43,251 nt of DNA from Thermoleophilia bacterium (GTDB lineage: Bacteria; Actinomycetota; Thermoleophilia; Gaiellales; Gaiellaceae): the NCBI GenBank assembly GCA_009694305.1, contig SHVL01000020.1, forward strand, positions 1 through 43,251, written 5' to 3'. Below the pieces are notes generated by a model, which saw nothing but the letters and a program-made list of their open reading frames with translations, did no database searches and was not told the DNA's origin. This document shows, in pieces, positions 1 to 8,190 of the stretch (the stretch's first letter is position 1; each line of letters starts with the position of its first letter). Position numbers and translations under genes: made by a program.

Positions 1-2
1 CG

Positions 3-743
3 AACGTCGTCCTCGCCGCCGCGGGCAACGTCGATCACAAGTGCATCGTCGCCGCGCTGAGGAAGAGCCGAAAGGGGGCCGGAGGCCCGGCGCCGGCGCT
101 GCCCCGCAAGCCCGCAGGTCGGATCGCTGCTCCCGGCGCCCGGTTCCTGCGAAAGAACACGGAGCAGTACCACGTCTGCCTCGCCGGCCCCGGCATTCGC
201 CGGGACGATCCGCGGCGGTATGCCTCGGCGCTCCTCGACGCGATTCTCGGGGGCTCTGCCTCGTCGCGCCTGTTCCAGGAGATCAGGGAGAAGCGCGGCA
301 TGGCGTACTCCGTGTACTCCTACGGATCGCAGTACGTTGACGCGGGCCAGATCGGCATCTACGTCGGAACGCGCGAGGAGAACCTGCGGGAGTGCCTCGA
401 GGTGATCGGGACAGAGCTTCGCGACCTTGGCGCCGGCAACCTCCGGAACGGGGAGCTCGAGCGCGCGAAGGAGAACATGAAGGGGCGCCTGCTGCTCTCG
501 CTCGAGTCCACGTCGGCACGGATGAGTCGGCTCGGCAAGGCGGTGGTGATGGGAACGGAGATCCTGCCGATCGAGGAGATCGAGCGAAGGATCGTTGCCG
601 TCACCGAGGATGATGTCGCGTCACTCGCTCGGGAGCTCTATACGCCGGAGTTCCTTTCGGCCGCCGGGATCGGGCCGAGCGAGAAGCGCTTTCGGGCCGC
701 CGTGCAACGACTCAATCCCGGAGCCCTGGGGCGCGCAGCATGA
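3..743 (+). CDS. M16-family zinc protease, C-terminal part (5' end outside window)
   Basis: The frame is open from base 3 to a TGA at 741-743, giving about 246 residues, so the gene starts upstream of the window. It matches the C-terminal half of processing-peptidase-like M16 proteases, with the conserved segment around REKRGMAYSVYSY (the Arg/Tyr substrate-contact region of the inactive-type domain) and a preceding stretch ending in GGSASSRLFQEI. The zinc motif HxxEH lies in the N-terminal domain and is therefore not visible. Members are usually about 400-440 residues and degrade peptides. The stop overlaps the dapB start (ATGA), so the two are translationally coupled. Confidence 0.85.
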   Translation, partial: NVVLAAAGNVDHKCIVAALRKSRKGAGGPAPALPRKPAGRIAAPGARFLRKNTEQYHVCLAGPGIRRDDPRRYASALLDAILGGSASSRLFQEIREKRGMAYSVYSYGSQYVDAGQIGIYVGTREENLRECLEVIGTELRDLGAGNLRNGELERAKENMKGRLLLSLESTSARMSRLGKAVVMGTEILPIEEIERRIVAVTEDDVASLARELYTPEFLSAAGIGPSEKRFRAAVQRLNPGALGRAA

Positions 744-1384
744 ACCTGCTCATCTTCGGTCGCGAGGGCAAGGTGGGCACCGTTCTGATGCAGTCGCTCT
801 CCACCGCCGGCCACGACGTCCGTGGTGTCGAGGCCGGCGAGCCGGTCGAGCTAGAGGGCATTGACGCGGCCGTGGACTTCACGACGCCCACTGCCGTCCT
901 CGGCAATGCAACGGCAGCGCTCGCGGCTGGTGTTCCCTGCGTGATCGGTACAACCGGGCTCGACGATGCCGGTCTCGCCCAGCTCGACCGGCAGGCGCGT
1001 GAGATGAAGACCCAGTGCTTCGTGGCGGCGAACTTCGCGCTCGGAGCTGTCCTGATGATGCGATTTGCGGCCGAGGCGGCGCGCTCGTTCCCGCGGGCGG
1101 AGATTATCGAGCTTCACGCCGACACCAAGCTCGACGCGCCGTCGGGCACGGCCAAGGCGACCGCCGCCGGGATGGGCGGGGACGTCCCGATCCACTCGGT
1201 TCGCCTCCCGGGCCTCGTCGCCCACCAGGAGGTCATCCTGGGTGGACTGGGGGAGACGCTGACGATCCGCCACGACACGACCTCGCGTGAGGCTTTCGTG
1301 CCGGGCGTGCTCCTTGCGCTCGATCGCGTCCGGGGACTCCCGCACGGGCTCACGTTCGGTCTCGACGCCCTCCTCCCGTCGTAG
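740..1384 (+). CDS. dapB: 4-hydroxy-tetrahydrodipicolinate reductase
   Basis: DapB reduces the DapA product with NAD(P)H to tetrahydrodipicolinate in the diaminopimelate/lysine pathway. The 214-residue protein has an N-terminal dinucleotide-binding loop (FGREGKVG, residues 6-13), FTTPT and GTTG motifs, and the substrate motif LHADTKLDAPSGTA at 125-138. The catalytic His (H126) and Lys (K130) are present, but the second His of the usual HH pair is Ala. The protein is somewhat short for the family (about 240-270). It starts by ATGA overlap with the M16 gene. Its last codons (LLPS-stop) lie inside a repeat element shared with the gene ending at 31900, so the natural C-terminus may have been replaced. 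Confidence 0.93.
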   Translation: MNLLIFGREGKVGTVLMQSLSTAGHDVRGVEAGEPVELEGIDAAVDFTTPTAVLGNATAALAAGVPCVIGTTGLDDAGLAQLDRQAREMKTQCFVAANFALGAVLMMRFAAEAARSFPRAEIIELHADTKLDAPSGTAKATAAGMGGDVPIHSVRLPGLVAHQEVILGGLGETLTIRHDTTSREAFVPGVLLALDRVRGLPHGLTFGLDALLPS

Positions 1385-1406
1385 GGGCGGGACAGGTCCC
1401 GCCCCT
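1368..1406 (+). repeat. Palindromic repeat, copy 1, supplying the dapB stop codon
   Basis: CCCTCCTCCCG, then TCG, then TAGGGGCGGGAC-AG-GTCCCGCCCCT. The last part is a perfect 11-bp inverted repeat (1383-1393 and 1396-1406) around a 2-base spacer. The same sequence lacking the TCG triplet occurs on the minus strand at 31880-31913. In both places TAG is the stop codon of a gene and CTCCTCCCG encodes its C-terminal LLP. It may also act as a terminator for dapB, though there is no U tract. Confidence 0.8.
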
Positions 1407-1531
1407 GCGAAGGTGTGCGGACGCCGACGCTGACGCTGTTGCCCTTCATCAGGAAGTCCCGGAGCTCACGCAGGATGTTGGCTTCTCGGGTCGATGGGGA
1501 AGCCTGGAGATAGTGCGTAGGGCGATCAGGG
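1407..1531 (+). other. dapB-dapA intergenic region
   Basis: I recognise no gene between the palindrome and the dapA -10 box. Short frames here are not protein-like. Confidence 0.5.
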
Positions 1532-1537
1532 TACAAT
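1532..1537 (+). promoter_or_regulatory. -10 box of leaderless dapA promoter
   Basis: TACAAT ends exactly 6 bases before the dapA ATG (1544). Transcription should start at or beside the start codon. No convincing -35 hexamer is seen. Confidence 0.6.
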
Positions 1538-1543
1538 CGTGCG

Positions 1544-2425
1544 ATGCTCGGGGAGATTCTGACCGCTGTCGTTACCCCGTTTCGACCGGACGGCAGCGTT
1601 GCGCTCGGCCCGTTCCGGGCGCTCTGCCGTCATCTCGTCGAGAACGGCTCGGACGGCATCGTCGTGACGGGCACGACGGGCGAGGCGCCGACTCTCTCCG
1701 ACGACGAACGGTTTGCCCTGTACGAGGTGGCGGTGGACGAGGTCGGCTCCACGCACACGGTTGTGGCGGGGACAGGAACGTACGACACCGCCCACTCGGT
1801 GCACCTCACCGGCCGCGCGCACGAGATCGGCGTGGACGGCTTCCTCGTCGTGACGCCGTACTACAACAAGCCGCCGCAGCGAGGAATCGTCGCGCATGTC
1901 GAGGCGATCGCCGCCGCCACCGACCGGCCGGTCGTCTTCTACGACATCCCGGGCCGTGTCGTTGTTGACGCGGAGCCGGCCACGATCTCCGCACTCGCAG
2001 GAATCGAGAACGTCCGCGCCGTCAAACAGGCGAAGCCTTCGCTCGACGCCGCACGCCATGTGGTCGCCTGCGGCCTCGACCTCTATGCCGGGGACGACGA
2101 TCTCGTGCATCCATTTCTGGAGGTCGGAGGGGTTGGAGGAATCTGCGTCTATACGCACGTCGTGGGACCGCAGGTGAAGGAGTTGGTCGCGCGGTATCGC
2201 AGCGGCGAGCTCGATCGCGCCCGTGCGATCGACGAGGAACTTCGCCCCGCGATCGACCTTCTCCGCGTGCAGACGAACCCGATCGCGATCAAGACGGCGC
2301 TGAACCTGCTCGGTCACAATGTGGGTGGCTTCAGGCTGCCGCTCGTCGATGCAACCGCCGAAGAAGAAGCCGCCGTGCGCGCCTGCCTCGAGCGGCTTGG
2401 CCTGCTGCAACCGCTTGCCGCCTGA
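1544..2425 (+). CDS. dapA: 4-hydroxy-tetrahydrodipicolinate synthase
   Basis: DapA condenses pyruvate with aspartate semialdehyde, the first committed step to diaminopimelate and lysine. The 293-residue protein has the family length and all key residues at E. coli numbering: T44/T45 in GTTGEAP, Y133 and R138 in YDIPGR, and the Schiff-base lysine K161 in AVKQAK. The start follows a TACAAT box by 6 bases with no Shine-Dalgarno, which suggests a leaderless message. It is separated from dapB by 159 bp and probably has its own promoter. Confidence 0.96.
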   Translation: MLGEILTAVVTPFRPDGSVALGPFRALCRHLVENGSDGIVVTGTTGEAPTLSDDERFALYEVAVDEVGSTHTVVAGTGTYDTAHSVHLTGRAHEIGVDGFLVVTPYYNKPPQRGIVAHVEAIAAATDRPVVFYDIPGRVVVDAEPATISALAGIENVRAVKQAKPSLDAARHVVACGLDLYAGDDDLVHPFLEVGGVGGICVYTHVVGPQVKELVARYRSGELDRARAIDEELRPAIDLLRVQTNPIAIKTALNLLGHNVGGFRLPLVDATAEEEAAVRACLERLGLLQPLAA

Positions 2426-2532
2426 ATCCGCGCGCCGCGCACCACGATCCGCCGGTACAGGGCCCCGGTGTGATGCGCGTCGCAAGCCGAAGCCGCAGCG
2501 CCGTCATCGACCCCGCGACCGCGGCCCATCCG

Positions 2533-2538
2533 TACACT
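2533..2538 (+). promoter_or_regulatory. -10 box ahead of the RNase J leader ORF
   Basis: TACACT lies 8 bases before an ATG at 2547 that opens a 10-codon leader ORF, not the RNase J gene itself. A leaderless transcript from here would begin at the leader peptide. Confidence 0.45.
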
Positions 2539-2546
2539 GCAAAACG

Positions 2547-2579
2547 ATGCCCCAAACGTCCAACAGGCGCGAACAATGA
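2547..2579 (+). CDS. 10-residue leader peptide upstream of RNase J
   Basis: ATG at 2547 encodes MPQTSNRREQ and stops with TGA at 2577-2579, which overlaps the RNase J ATG (ATGA). The leader sits directly downstream of a TACACT -10 box. RNase J has at best a weak AGG as ribosome site. The arrangement suggests leaderless initiation on the peptide followed by coupled reinitiation on RNase J. This is inference; there is no homology support for so short an ORF. Confidence 0.4.
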   Translation: MPQTSNRREQ

Positions 2580-4225
2580 GCGACACACTCCGCATCATCC
2601 CGCTCGGCGGGCTTGGCGAGGTCGGCAAGAACATGACCCTCTACGAGTTCGACGGCGAGCGCATCCTGATCGACGCAGGGCTCGCGTTCCCGCGGGACGA
2701 GCACCTCGGCGTCGATCTCGTCCTGCCCGACTTCTCGTACCTCGAAGACCGGCCCCTTCTTGCGATCGTGCTGACACACGGGCACGAGGATCATGTGGGC
2801 GCTCTCCCGTACGTTCTGCGCGAGATCGAGGTCGGCGAGGTGATCGGCACAAAACTGACCCTTGCGATGGTCAAGTCGAAGCTGGACGAGCACAAGCTCG
2901 GTGCCTCGACGACGCTGCGCGAGGCCGATCCCACGAGCAACGGGATGCAACTCGGCCCGTTCAAGCTCGAGTTCATCAGGATGGCGCACTCGATCCCCGA
3001 CTGCTTGGCGATCGTGATCGAGACCCAGGCCGGGCGGGTGCTCCATACGGGAGACTGGAAGCTCGACCACACGCCGGTTGACGGCCTGAAGACCGACGTC
3101 GGCAAGTTGGCCGAGATGGGCAACCGCGGCATCGACCTGATGCTGGGCGACTCGACGAACGCCGAGAGGCCCGGGATGACCGGATCCGAGCGACTCGTCG
3201 GCGAGGCCTTCCGTCAGCTGATTCCGACGAGAACAGGGCGTATCCTCGTCGCGAGCTTCGCATCGAACATTCATCGGATGCAGCAGGCGGCGGAGGTGGC
3301 AATTGCCAATGACCGCAAGGTTGCTCTCGTAGGCAGGTCGATGCGCAAGAACATGGGCATCGCACGGAACCTCGGCTACGTCAATCTCCCCGAGGGGTCC
3401 CTCGTCTCGCCGAAGGAGGCGATGGCTCTTCCTCCCGGCAAGGTGATGATCCTCTGCACCGGCAGTCAGGGGGAGCCGATGTCTGCCCTCACCCGGATTG
3501 CCTACGGCGACCACCAGAATGTTGACGTCGAGCGCGGTGACACGGTGATCATCTCGGCGAAGCCCGTTCCGGGCAACGAGTTGCGCGTCCATGATTCGAT
3601 CAACCGGCTTGCACGTCTCGGCGCGGAAGTGCTCCACGAGGAGGTCGCGATGGTGCACGTCTCGGGCCATGCCTGTTCGGAGGAGTTGCGGACGCTGCTC
3701 TCGCTCGTGCGGCCCAAAGCGTTGATGCCGATTCATGGCGAGTACCGCATGCTTGCCGCCCATGCGAGGCTCGGCCGCGACGCAGGAATACCGGCCGACG
3801 GGATCATCATCGCCGAGAACGGCTCCGTCGTCGAGTTGACACACCGAGGGGTCAGGATCGTGGACAGGATCGCAGCCGGCGTCACGTTTGTGGACGGTCT
3901 CGGTGTCGGTGATGTCCAGGACGTCGCACTCCGCGACCGGCGCCGGCTCTCCGAGGACGGCGTCCTGATCGTCGTCACGACCGTCGCTCTCTCGGATGGA
4001 GGTGAGATCGCGCCACCCGAGTTGATTGCCAGAGGCTTCGGTGACAACGAGGAACTGCTCGAGGAGTTGCGCGAGGAGGCAGATCGGATCGCCGAGGAGC
4101 TCGCCGAGGACGGCATCACCGAGATCAAGCTGCTGCAAGAGCACATGCACGACGGAATCGCAAAGCTGGTGTACGACCGAACGCGCCGGCGCCCGATGAT
4201 CTTGCCCGTGGTGATCGAGGTCTAG
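2576..4225 (+). CDS. rnj: Ribonuclease J
   Basis: RNase J is a metallo-beta-lactamase/beta-CASP nuclease with endo- and 5'-3' exonuclease activity in mRNA decay and rRNA maturation. The 549-residue protein starts MSDTLRIIPLGGLGEVGKNM and carries the zinc motif HGHEDH near residue 68, a downstream HTGD motif near 157, the beta-CASP segment with GSQGEPMSAL, and VSGHACSEEL. The C-terminal domain is complete. RNase Y is also encoded in this window. Its start overlaps a 10-codon leader ORF (ATGA), and its stop overlaps the next gene by one base (TAGTG). Confidence 0.95.
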   Translation: MSDTLRIIPLGGLGEVGKNMTLYEFDGERILIDAGLAFPRDEHLGVDLVLPDFSYLEDRPLLAIVLTHGHEDHVGALPYVLREIEVGEVIGTKLTLAMVKSKLDEHKLGASTTLREADPTSNGMQLGPFKLEFIRMAHSIPDCLAIVIETQAGRVLHTGDWKLDHTPVDGLKTDVGKLAEMGNRGIDLMLGDSTNAERPGMTGSERLVGEAFRQLIPTRTGRILVASFASNIHRMQQAAEVAIANDRKVALVGRSMRKNMGIARNLGYVNLPEGSLVSPKEAMALPPGKVMILCTGSQGEPMSALTRIAYGDHQNVDVERGDTVIISAKPVPGNELRVHDSINRLARLGAEVLHEEVAMVHVSGHACSEELRTLLSLVRPKALMPIHGEYRMLAAHARLGRDAGIPADGIIIAENGSVVELTHRGVRIVDRIAAGVTFVDGLGVGDVQDVALRDRRRLSEDGVLIVVTTVALSDGGEIAPPELIARGFGDNEELLEELREEADRIAEELAEDGITEIKLLQEHMHDGIAKLVYDRTRRRPMILPVVIEV

Positions 4226-4779
4226 TGTCCCCTCCGCTACCGCAGCCAGGGTGGTGTGACGTGATCCGCGACTACGCTGCAACGGAGCGGACGGCGCGAC
4301 GACTGACCGGGCAACTGCGCGCCTGCGAGGCCGCGGCCCTTGCGTTTTGCAGGCTCCTCGAAAAGTGGCATCGCGGTGAGGCGGTTCCCGCGACTCCCGG
4401 CGGCCGTCAGGCGGCTCTCCGTCACGCGGCCGACCGGATCGAGACGGCGCTCGCCGGGCTCGAGGGGCCGCTTTCGCGCTACCTCCTGGAGCTCGAGCCG
4501 GAGAGGGCAGAGGGACGTTCGTGGTACGGCGGACCGGGGGCGGGGGAGCTCGTCGAGTGGCGACCGATTCTCGACCGCGCGGGGGTTCATGCCTGCCCAA
4601 ACCGCGTTGCGGCGGCCTACCTCGAGCTGGCGGTGCTGGTTCGAGCGCTCGAGGGACTTGCCGATGCCGCACGCCTCGACAGCGCGCCCGACCGCTCATC
4701 GCTCTGGGCAGGTCTCTTCGATCTGCGCGACACGCTTCTCGGCTCGACCGTTGACGACCTGCGGGCGCTCGCCGCGTAG
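4225..4779 (+). CDS. Uncharacterised helical protein
   Basis: I do not recognise this 184-residue protein. It begins with GTG overlapping the last base of the RNase J stop; an alternative GTG is at 4261. The sequence is rich in Ala, Arg, Leu and Glu and is predicted by eye to be mostly helical, with no membrane segment, signal peptide or metal motif. The central part contains YLLELEPE and YLELAVLVRALEGLADAA. Codon use resembles its neighbours. Translational coupling suggests co-expression with RNase J, but that does not establish a role in RNA metabolism. Confidence 0.6.
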   Translation: MSPPLPQPGWCDVIRDYAATERTARRLTGQLRACEAAALAFCRLLEKWHRGEAVPATPGGRQAALRHAADRIETALAGLEGPLSRYLLELEPERAEGRSWYGGPGAGELVEWRPILDRAGVHACPNRVAAAYLELAVLVRALEGLADAARLDSAPDRSSLWAGLFDLRDTLLGSTVDDLRALAA

Positions 4780-4812
4780 GCGCGCGGGGAGAGGCTTGTG
4801 TCTCTCCGGGGT

Positions 4813-4818
4813 TACGCT
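4813..4818 (+). promoter_or_regulatory. -10 box of ribokinase remnant
   Basis: TACGCT stands 6 bases before the ATG at 4825, the same layout as at dapA, crcB and uppP. The promoter appears preserved although the gene is broken. Confidence 0.45.
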
Positions 4819-4824
4819 TTGCCC

Positions 4825-5346
4825 ATGCCACCCCGGATCACCGTCGTCGGATCGGTCAACCTCGATCTCGTCGTGCGCTGCGAGACGCTGCCGTGCCCGG
4901 GGGAGACCGTCAGCGGAGCGACCCTCTCACGGTTCCCCGGAGGCAAGGGAGCGAATCAGGCCGTCGCCTGCGCGCGTCTCGGCGCTGATGTGCGACTGGT
5001 TGCTGCCACCGTCCGACGCGGTTCTCTGCCAGCAGGAGATCCCCGACGCTGCTGTCATTGCTGCGTGGGAGCAGGCAACGGGAATGTTCTGTCTCAATAA
5101 GGAGCAGTGTTGCTCGAGGACGGGGACGAGGTTGCGCGTGCGGCACCACCACACGTGGAGGCCGTGGACGGCACCGCTGCCGGTGATGCGTTTACGGCCT
5201 GCCTTGTCGTGTCGCTGCTCGAAGGGCGCGGTGAGGAGGAGGCGCTGAGCCGTGCCTGCGCCGCCGGTTCGCTCGCAGCCTCGCGCCTCGGAGCCCAACC
5301 GTCGCTGCCGACCGCAGCCGAGATCGACGCGATCCTCCGCCGCCAG
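4825..5346 (+). pseudogene. rbsK: Ribokinase, broken by two internal deletions
   Basis: Ribokinase phosphorylates ribose; intact proteins are about 300 residues. Here frame 1 gives the N-terminus (ITVVGSVNLDLVVRCETLP, then FPGGKGANQAVACARLGADV) and then runs into non-homologous sequence and a stop at 5098-5100. A second frame (about 5000-5096) encodes LPPSDAVLCQQEIPDAA and AAWEQATGMFCLN, typical of the ribokinase middle. A third piece from 5107 encodes the C-terminus with the catalytic DGTAAGDAF motif. Roughly 70 and 80-100 codons seem missing at the two junctions, judged from family length. I infer a pseudogene; assembly collapse is the alternative. Confidence 0.8.
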
Positions 5347-5484
5347 AACCCACTGTCGCCCCGACCCACGGGGGGCACCCACGGCTGCGATCGACGACGG
5401 CTGATCATTGAGGAGCCGCCATACCGGCGTTGTGCAAACACGCCCCGAACCCGCGTAGCTACCTTCGCTCGGACAGCGCGTCCT

Positions 5485-5853
5485 CTATACCGCGCGTCCG
5501 ACCTTGAGCCCAAACCAGACTGCGATCAGCCCGGCGGCCAGCGTGCCGAAGGCGTTCAGGCCTGCCTGAGCGGTGTGGCCCTCCTCGAGCAGGCGGTAGG
5601 TGTCGAGCGAGAACGTCGAGAACGTCGTGTAGGCGCCGAGAAATCCCGTGACGACCGCAATGCGCACCCATGACCCCTCGAATCGAGGCTCGAGCGCTTC
5701 GACCATGAAGCCGATCAGAAACGCCCCGGTGACGTTGACGACGAAGATTCCCCACGGGAACGCGCCGGTGCGGCGGCCGATCAACTCGTCGAGCCCGTAG
5801 CGGGCAAGCGCACCCAGTGCGCCGGCAACCGCGATTCCAATCACGACGGGCAT
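5485..5853 (-). CDS. crcB: Fluoride channel CrcB/Fluc
   Basis: CrcB/Fluc proteins are small dimeric membrane channels that expel fluoride. The 122-residue protein has four hydrophobic segments, GALGALARYGLDELIG near the N-terminus, the asparagine of NVTGAFLIGF, and the signature LGAYTTFSTFSLD in helix 3. I chose the ATG at 5853 because it follows a TATCCT box by 6 bases and gives the family length; the open frame runs much further upstream but overlaps ftsK antisense. Many actinobacteria carry two adjacent copies; only one is seen here. I see no fluoride riboswitch in the 42-bp divergent gap to ftsK. Confidence 0.93.
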   Translation of the reverse strand: MPVVIGIAVAGALGALARYGLDELIGRRTGAFPWGIFVVNVTGAFLIGFMVEALEPRFEGSWVRIAVVTGFLGAYTTFSTFSLDTYRLLEEGHTAQAGLNAFGTLAAGLIAVWFGLKVGRAV

Positions 5854-5859
5854 CTGCGG

Positions 5860-5865
5860 AGGATA
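5860..5865 (-). promoter_or_regulatory. -10 box of leaderless crcB promoter
   Basis: On the minus strand TATCCT is followed by 6 bases and the crcB ATG. TTGCTG 19 bp upstream is a poor -35 candidate. It lies in the 42-bp gap shared with ftsK. Confidence 0.55.
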
Positions 5866-5895
5866 CGGCACGTCGCCGCAGAAACAGCAAAGCCT

Positions 5896-8106
5896 ATGCC
5901 TCGAACCCGCAAGAAGCCGGCACCACGGACGCGAGCACCTGCCCGCGGCACCAAGCCGCCGGCGACAGCCCGCTCGCACCATCACCCGGAGTTGTGGGGG
6001 CTCGGAATGATCGCGGCCGGTGCTTTCCTCGCCACGTTGCTCTGGCTCCGCTGGGATGGAGGAGCCGTCGGAGCGAAGACGGCGGACGGGCTGCACGGTG
6101 CCTTTGGCGTAGCGTCCTATGTGATCCCACTCGTGCTCCTCGGTATCGGCGGGCTGATGCTCGTGCGCAGCAGGCTTGTTGACGTGAAGCCGTTCAGAAC
6201 AGGTCTCGTCCTCGGCTCCGTCGGCCTCATGCTTGTGCTCGGCGACGGCCACGGCGGTGCAGTCGGCGGCGGTCTTGCACGCGGTCTGGGCAGTGTGGTC
6301 GGGGAGACAGGCGTACTCATCCTCGGTGGCGCCCTGCTCGTCGCCGGCGCCCTGCTGGTCACAGGTGGGTCGGTGGGAGCTGTTCTGCGGGGCTCCGGCG
6401 GAGCCATGCGGAGGGCCGGAGGCGCCGCCCGGCGATCGTTCGACGGGTTCGAGCTCCCCGATCTTGGAATGTCTGCCGACCCGGAAGACGACTTCGAGAT
6501 CGAACGTCCCCAGCAGCTCGTGGACGTGGCCGTGAGCTACCCCGATGTGATCGCGCCCGTGCTCACGTCCGGGGAATCCCCTCAGCTCGTGATGCACTCC
6601 GACGAGAACGCTCCTGACGCGATCACCGGCGGTGACGGTCGCGAGATCGACTTCGACAGCGCCACGGCCGTCGCCTACAGGCTCCCCGATCGCTCGCTCC
6701 TGAAGTCGTCTCCGGCCGGGAAGTGCGACAACAGTGTCGCGAGCGCGCGAACGGCCGAGCAGCTCATACAGACGCTCTCGCACTTCGGGGTCGATGCGAC
6801 GATCGTCGGCCAGATCGCAGGCCCTCGCGTCGTGCGCTACGAGCTCCAGCTTGCGCCCGGGACAAAGGTCTCGAAGGTTGCAGGCCTGAAGGATGACCTC
6901 TCGTATGCGCTCGCGACGACCGAAATCCGTATTCTCGCCCCGATTCCCGGCAAGCAGGCGGTCGGCGTCGAGGTACCGAACCTCTCGCCGAAGCTCGTCA
7001 CGCTCGGCGACATCTTCGGTGACATGCCGGGGCAGGCGAGCCCGCTTTCGGTGTGGCTCGGAAAGGACATCTCGGGCAACGCCGTGTGGACCGATCTGGC
7101 GCGTATGCCGCATCTCCTGATCGCCGGTACGACCGGCTCGGGGAAGTCGGGCTGCATCAACACGCTTCTCACCTCGATTCTCCTCCGTTCGACGCCGGAC
7201 GAGGTGCGGATGATCCTGATCGACCCGAAGCGCATCGAGCTCAACTACTACGAGTCGATTCCGCATCTTCTGACACCTGTCGTCTCGAACCCGAAAGAGG
7301 CGTCGGCGGTTCTGCAGAACGTCGTCGCCGAGATGGAACGTCGCTACGAGCGTCTCTCGATCATCCGCGCCCGGAACCTGCCCGAGGCGAACCGAACGTT
7401 CAAGGCGCGCGGGGAGGAGCCGCTTCCCTATCTGCTCGTCGTGATCGATGAGCTTGCCGACCTGATGATGGTGTCGCCGCAGGCGGTCGAGGATGCGATC
7501 ATCCGGCTCGCACAGAAGTCGCGCGCGGTCGGGATCCACCTGGTGCTCGCGACGCAGCGTCCGTCGGTGGACGTGATCACGGGCATGATCAAGGCGAACG
7601 TCCCCTCGCGGATCGCCTTCGCCGTTTCGAGTCAGACCGACTCGCGGGTGATCCTCGACACCTCCGGCGCAGAGAGCCTGCTCGGTCAGGGAGACATGCT
7701 CTTCAAGCCACTGGGCACGTCCCGGATGCAGCGCGTTCAGGGTGCGTACGTTGCCGAGGAGGAGATCGCCATGGTCGTCGAGCAGTGCCGGCGCCAGCGC
7801 GGCCAGGTACTCGACGAGAGTCTGCTCGAGGCGCCGGAGAGCTATGCCGACGAGATGGCCGACGCCAATGGCGGCGACTTCGACCCGGATGAGGACCCCT
7901 TGCTCGACAAGGCGCTCGAGATCGTCGTGCAGACGCAGACAGCTTCTGTATCACTGATTCAACGGCGGCTGCGGGTCGGCTACACGCGGGCGGGTCGGCT
8001 GATCGACATGCTCGAGCGCCGCGGTGTGATCTCCGGCTACGAGGGATCGAAGCCGAGGCGAGTGCTCATCGAAGCAGCCGACCTGCAGAGAGTTTCCGTG
8101 GACTGA
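5896..8106 (+). CDS. ftsK: DNA translocase FtsK/SpoIIIE
   Basis: FtsK pumps chromosomal DNA through the closing septum. The 736-residue protein has a basic N-terminal tail, four hydrophobic segments between about 33 and 160, an acidic linker, the alpha domain, the RecA-like motor with Walker A GTTGSGKSG (about 412-420) and Walker B LLVVIDELADLM (about 513-524), and a C-terminal gamma winged-helix domain (about 668-727) with RVGYTRAGRLIDMLE for binding oriented DNA motifs. It is complete. The start ATG lies 42 bp from the divergent crcB start; no clear ribosome site is seen. Confidence 0.95.
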   Translation: MPRTRKKPAPRTRAPARGTKPPATARSHHHPELWGLGMIAAGAFLATLLWLRWDGGAVGAKTADGLHGAFGVASYVIPLVLLGIGGLMLVRSRLVDVKPFRTGLVLGSVGLMLVLGDGHGGAVGGGLARGLGSVVGETGVLILGGALLVAGALLVTGGSVGAVLRGSGGAMRRAGGAARRSFDGFELPDLGMSADPEDDFEIERPQQLVDVAVSYPDVIAPVLTSGESPQLVMHSDENAPDAITGGDGREIDFDSATAVAYRLPDRSLLKSSPAGKCDNSVASARTAEQLIQTLSHFGVDATIVGQIAGPRVVRYELQLAPGTKVSKVAGLKDDLSYALATTEIRILAPIPGKQAVGVEVPNLSPKLVTLGDIFGDMPGQASPLSVWLGKDISGNAVWTDLARMPHLLIAGTTGSGKSGCINTLLTSILLRSTPDEVRMILIDPKRIELNYYESIPHLLTPVVSNPKEASAVLQNVVAEMERRYERLSIIRARNLPEANRTFKARGEEPLPYLLVVIDELADLMMVSPQAVEDAIIRLAQKSRAVGIHLVLATQRPSVDVITGMIKANVPSRIAFAVSSQTDSRVILDTSGAESLLGQGDMLFKPLGTSRMQRVQGAYVAEEEIAMVVEQCRRQRGQVLDESLLEAPESYADEMADANGGDFDPDEDPLLDKALEIVVQTQTASVSLIQRRLRVGYTRAGRLIDMLERRGVISGYEGSKPRRVLIEAADLQRVSVD

Positions 8107-8190
8107 ACCCGAAACTCACAGCTTCTCGTAATTCTTCCCCGTCCCAACAGTCAATAGCTGTCGACGTTGCCGATTGTCGGGAGGAATGGA

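Noticed and set aside
2504-4831. A 775-codon minus-strand open frame opposite RNase J
   Set aside because: It is a GC-rich antisense shadow. The plus strand encodes a complete RNase J with all motifs, and the antisense product has no recognisable domain.
5854-5895. Fluoride riboswitch ahead of crcB
   Set aside because: The gap is 42 bp and the likely transcript is leaderless; there is no room for the riboswitch fold.
5854-7539. Extension of the crcB frame far upstream, opposite ftsK
   Set aside because: The added residues mirror ftsK codons and resemble no family. CrcB begins at 5853 with the correct length and a -10 box.
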